In this document: positions 12,650-14,460 of the stretch, one piece after another
Numbering within the stretch: the first letter of the stretch is position 1
Layout: the number at the start of each line of letters is the position of its first letter
Assembly: GCA_003644265.1 (NCBI GenBank)
Contig: QNBX01000116.1
Span: 1-14,460 of the forward strand
DNA length: 14,460 bases
DNA from: Planctomycetota bacterium
GTDB taxonomy: Bacteria > Planctomycetota > B15-G4
Direction of reading: 5' to 3'
Notes under the pieces: model-generated
The model's input: the letters and a program-made list of their open reading frames with translations, nothing else
The model's database searches: none
Told to the model about the DNA's origin: nothing
Made by a program: the position numbers and the translations under genes

Positions 12650-13519
12650 ATGGAACTGACGGTGGTCGTCCCCGCCTATAACGAAGCCGACGCGGTGGCT
12701 CCGACCCTGCGCGCGCTGGCGTCCACCCTGGCCGCTGCCGGGCTGGAGGCCGAGGTCATCGTGGTGGACGACGGCAGCACCGACGGCACCAGCGAGGCCA
12801 TCGCGGCCCTGACCCAGGAGCTGCCGCTGGTGCGCGCCATCGTGCACCCCAGCAACCGCGGCTACGGCGCGGCGCTCAAGACCGGCATCCGCGCCGCGCG
12901 GGCGGACGTGGTGGCCATCACCGACGCCGACGGCACCTACCCCAACCAGCGTATCCCGGAGTTGTACGCCCGGCTGAAGGACCAGCAGGCCGACATGATC
13001 GTGGGCTCGCGCACGGGCGCCAACGTGCACATCCCCCTGATCCGCCGCCCGGCCAAGGCCTTCCTGCGCTTCTTGGCCAACCACCTGTCGGGCCACAAGA
13101 TCCCCGACCTCAACTCGGGCCTGCGCGTCATGCGCCGCGCCCCGCTCGAAGAGTGCTTCCCGCTGGTGAGCGACGGCTTCAGCTTCACCACCACCACGCT
13201 GCTGGCGTTCATGTCGCGCAGCCTGAACGTGGTCTTCGTGCCCATCGACTACGAGCACCGCACGGGCCGCAGCAAGATCCGCCCGATCCACGACACGCTC
13301 AACTTCATGGTGCTGATCCTGCGCGTGTGCGCGCACTTCGAGCCCCTGCGCATCTTCGTGCCTGTGGCCGGCGTGCTGGCCGTGGCGGGCCTGGCCCACG
13401 GCGCCGTGCAGGTCAGCCAGGGCACCGGCCTGGGCGAAGGCCCGGTGCTGCTGCTGGTCTCGGCGCTGCAGGTGCTGCTCTCCGGCCTGATCGCCGACAT
13501 GATCAGCCGGCGGCGCTGA
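12650..13519 (+). CDS. Family 2 glycosyltransferase, GtrB/dolichyl-phosphate-mannose-synthase type, membrane-anchored
   Basis: This 289-residue enzyme probably transfers a sugar from a nucleotide donor to a polyprenyl phosphate at the inner membrane, supplying lipid-linked sugars for cell-surface glycans. The GT-A fold is clear: 'VVVPAYNEADAV' at 5-16, 'VVDDGSTDGTSEA' at 38-50 with donor-binding Asp40/Asp41, and the metal-binding Asp-Ala-Asp in 'TDADGTYP' at 92-94. The acceptor-side motifs 'GSRTGANVHIPLIRRPAK', 'IPDLNSGLRV', 'DGFSFTTTTLLA' and 'GRSKIRPIHDTLNF' follow. Two C-terminal transmembrane helices lie at about 233-253 and 264-284. ATG 12650 begins exactly at the first strand; a longer frame from 12485 runs through tandem repeats and is not credible. 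The donor and acceptor cannot be told from sequence. An ECF sigma gene follows after 16 bases, probably in the same transcript. Confidence 0.93.
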   Translation: MELTVVVPAYNEADAVAPTLRALASTLAAAGLEAEVIVVDDGSTDGTSEAIAALTQELPLVRAIVHPSNRGYGAALKTGIRAARADVVAITDADGTYPNQRIPELYARLKDQQADMIVGSRTGANVHIPLIRRPAKAFLRFLANHLSGHKIPDLNSGLRVMRRAPLEECFPLVSDGFSFTTTTLLAFMSRSLNVVFVPIDYEHRTGRSKIRPIHDTLNFMVLILRVCAHFEPLRIFVPVAGVLAVAGLAHGAVQVSQGTGLGEGPVLLLVSALQVLLSGLIADMISRRR

Positions 13520-13535
13520 CGGCGGCCGCGCAGCC

Positions 13536-14189
13536 ATGACGGACAAGCCCCAGAAACCCGCCGACGACGACCTCACGCGCTCCTTCGAGCTGGTGCAGCG
13601 CGCGCAGGACGGCGACATGGAGGCCTACAACCGCCTGTTCGAGCGCTACTACCTGCGGGTGCTGCGCATCGTGCAGATCCGGCTCAGCACGCGCGTGCGC
13701 GGCTACCTCGAGGCCGAGGACATCATCCAGGAGACGTTCATCGCCGCGGTGCGCACCTTCGAGCGCTTCGAGATGCGCCACGAGGCCGCCCTGATCGCCT
13801 GGCTCGCGCGCCTGGCCGAGAACAAGATCCGCGAGGCCGTCGACTACCACCACGCGCAGAAGCGCGACCGCCGCCGCGAGCACGCCCTGGGCTACGTGCG
13901 CAACGCCATGGCCAGCGGCACGCTGGTGTTCGATCCGCCCGCGCCCATCGAGCTGCCCGTCGACCAGGCCAGCACGGCCGAACTCACCGCGCTGATGGAG
14001 GAGTGCCTGGCCGAGCTCTCCGACGACCAGCGCGAGGTCATCCTGCTGCGCCTCTATCACAAGGGCAGCTGGGCCTGGGTGGCCGAGCAGATGGGCCGCC
14101 CCAGCGAAGCCGCCGCGCGCGAGCTGTTCCGGCGCGCCAAGGTCGCGCTGATCTCCAAGGTCGGCAAGCGCACGCGGCTGGAGGATTGA
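13536..14189 (+). CDS. ECF-type RNA polymerase sigma factor
   Basis: This 217-residue protein has only sigma regions 2 and 4. Region 2 covers about residues 17-110 ('LVQRAQDGDMEAYNRLFERYYLRVLRIV', 'EAEDIIQETFIAAVRTFERFE', 'LIAWLARLAENKIREAVDYHHAQKRDRRRE'). Region 4 covers about 148-212 ('LAELSDDQREVILLRLYHKGSWAWVAEQMGRPSEAAARELFRRA'), including the helix-turn-helix. A 35-residue Pro-containing linker joins them. The insertion 'IRLSTRVRGYLEAEDI' in region 2 is of a kind I associate with Planctomycetes ECF factors. No anti-sigma factor with a membrane helix is encoded next to it. The start ATG 13536 lacks a strong ribosome binding site but lies 16 bases after the glycosyltransferase stop, so co-transcription is likely. 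What it regulates is not visible. Confidence 0.93.
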   Translation: MTDKPQKPADDDLTRSFELVQRAQDGDMEAYNRLFERYYLRVLRIVQIRLSTRVRGYLEAEDIIQETFIAAVRTFERFEMRHEAALIAWLARLAENKIREAVDYHHAQKRDRRREHALGYVRNAMASGTLVFDPPAPIELPVDQASTAELTALMEECLAELSDDQREVILLRLYHKGSWAWVAEQMGRPSEAAARELFRRAKVALISKVGKRTRLED

Positions 14190-14243
14190 GGGCCGCGCGA
14201 AGCACGCCCGCCCACGGAACGCGATGTCCAACTCTGCCATTCC

Positions 14244-14271
14244 TTGGCATACCAGAGACAGGGGCTATCCT
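14244..14271 (+). promoter_or_regulatory. Sigma-70 promoter in front of the ParD-like fragment
   Basis: TTGGCA (14244-14249), a 16-base spacer and TATCCT (14266-14271) make one of the better promoters in the window. The ATG at 14279 lies seven bases after the -10 box, so the message would be leaderless or nearly so. Confidence 0.6.
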
Positions 14272-14278
14272 GCCCGAC

Positions 14279-14460
14279 ATGAACGTCTCTCTCACCCAGG
14301 ACTTGGCCGATCTCGTCCGCCGCAACGTAGAGTGAGCCGGTTCATTGCGCCCGACCGCTCCGGCTCGAGAGCTCTGCTGAAACGACTCCATGATGGCCTC
14401 CTTCTGACCAGGATTCCTGGCCGCTGGGAGGCAATGACGTCGATCTGGAGGTATGACCAG
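14279..14460 (+). pseudogene. Candidate frameshifted ParD-type antitoxin gene, running off the window
   Basis: The ATG opens MNVSLTQDLADLVRRNVE and then a TGA (14333-14335). The 'MNVSLT..L..LV...VE' start is the classic beginning of ParD antitoxins, a ribbon-helix-helix DNA-binding family of about 80 residues, whose next residues are usually 'SGR(F/Y)...' leading into 'EVVREALRLL'. In the frame beginning at GTG 14332 the sequence continues 'SRFIAPDRSGSRALLKRL' and stays open to the window end, which partly resembles that continuation. A one-base deletion near 14333 would explain both. Alternatives are a genuine 18-residue peptide translationally coupled through GTGA to the next frame, or chance. 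A ParE-type toxin would be expected just downstream, outside the window. Later residues do not look like ParD. Confidence 0.4.

Noticed and set aside
14038..14391. A minus-strand 117-codon frame starting at ATG 14391 with a strong AAGGAGG five bases upstream
   Set aside because: The ribosome binding site is good, but the frame runs 150 bases into the 3' end of the ECF sigma gene and the protein shows no recognisable motif. It overlaps the ParD-like frame. It could be reconsidered with more downstream sequence.

Overview
The window is GC-rich (mostly C or G at third codon positions) with dense bacterial gene packing. The best guess for the host is a Planctomycetota bacterium, probably from the deep, high-GC marine lineages. 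Three things suggest this: the C-terminal domain of the first, partial gene resembles a repeated domain I associate with large secreted proteins of that group; the omega subunit has a planctomycete-like sequence; and the ECF sigma factor and polyprenyl-phosphate-type glycosyltransferase have a similar flavour. This placement is from memory and not from a search.

Layout. (1) Positions 2-2026: the tail of a secreted protein, a group 2-like sigma-70 factor (398-1237, +), a bidirectional hairpin terminator, and a convergent unrecognised 195-residue gene (1439-2026, -). (2) Positions 2027-2583: a roughly 560-base divergent intergenic region with candidate promoters, a possible leaderless 18-codon ORF and a 12-bp palindrome. 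(3) Positions 2584-3369: an exported, probably outer-membrane beta-barrel protein. (4) Positions 3485-10771 (-): a tightly packed housekeeping cluster. In transcription order it is DAHP synthase, triosephosphate isomerase, SecG, YicC ribonuclease, guanylate kinase, RNA polymerase omega and FtsK. ATGA overlaps join two of the gene pairs. A good promoter for the cluster (TTGACC, 18-base spacer, TATCGT) overlaps the stop codon of the preceding gene. (5) Positions 10847-12388 (-): a lone GspK-like minor pseudopilin. (6) Positions 12650-14189 (+): a GtrB/DPM-type glycosyltransferase followed 16 bases later by an ECF sigma factor. (7) Positions 14190-14460: a strong promoter and what looks like a frameshifted ParD-type antitoxin, running off the window.

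Most of the genes are ordinary core functions. The cluster at 3485-10771 links shikimate entry, glycolysis, protein export, RNA turnover, GTP supply, transcription and chromosome segregation under what may be one transcript. The distinctive features are low-complexity repeat-built tails or linkers in three of its products (omega: 18 uninterrupted Ala-acidic-Lys/Thr triplets; FtsK: a very acidic linker; SecG: an Ala/Gly/Asp tail), a recurring GCTANNNT-type -10 element in front of genes, and candidate leaderless transcripts. I found no tRNA, rRNA, CRISPR array, insertion sequence or clear new defence or biosynthetic system.
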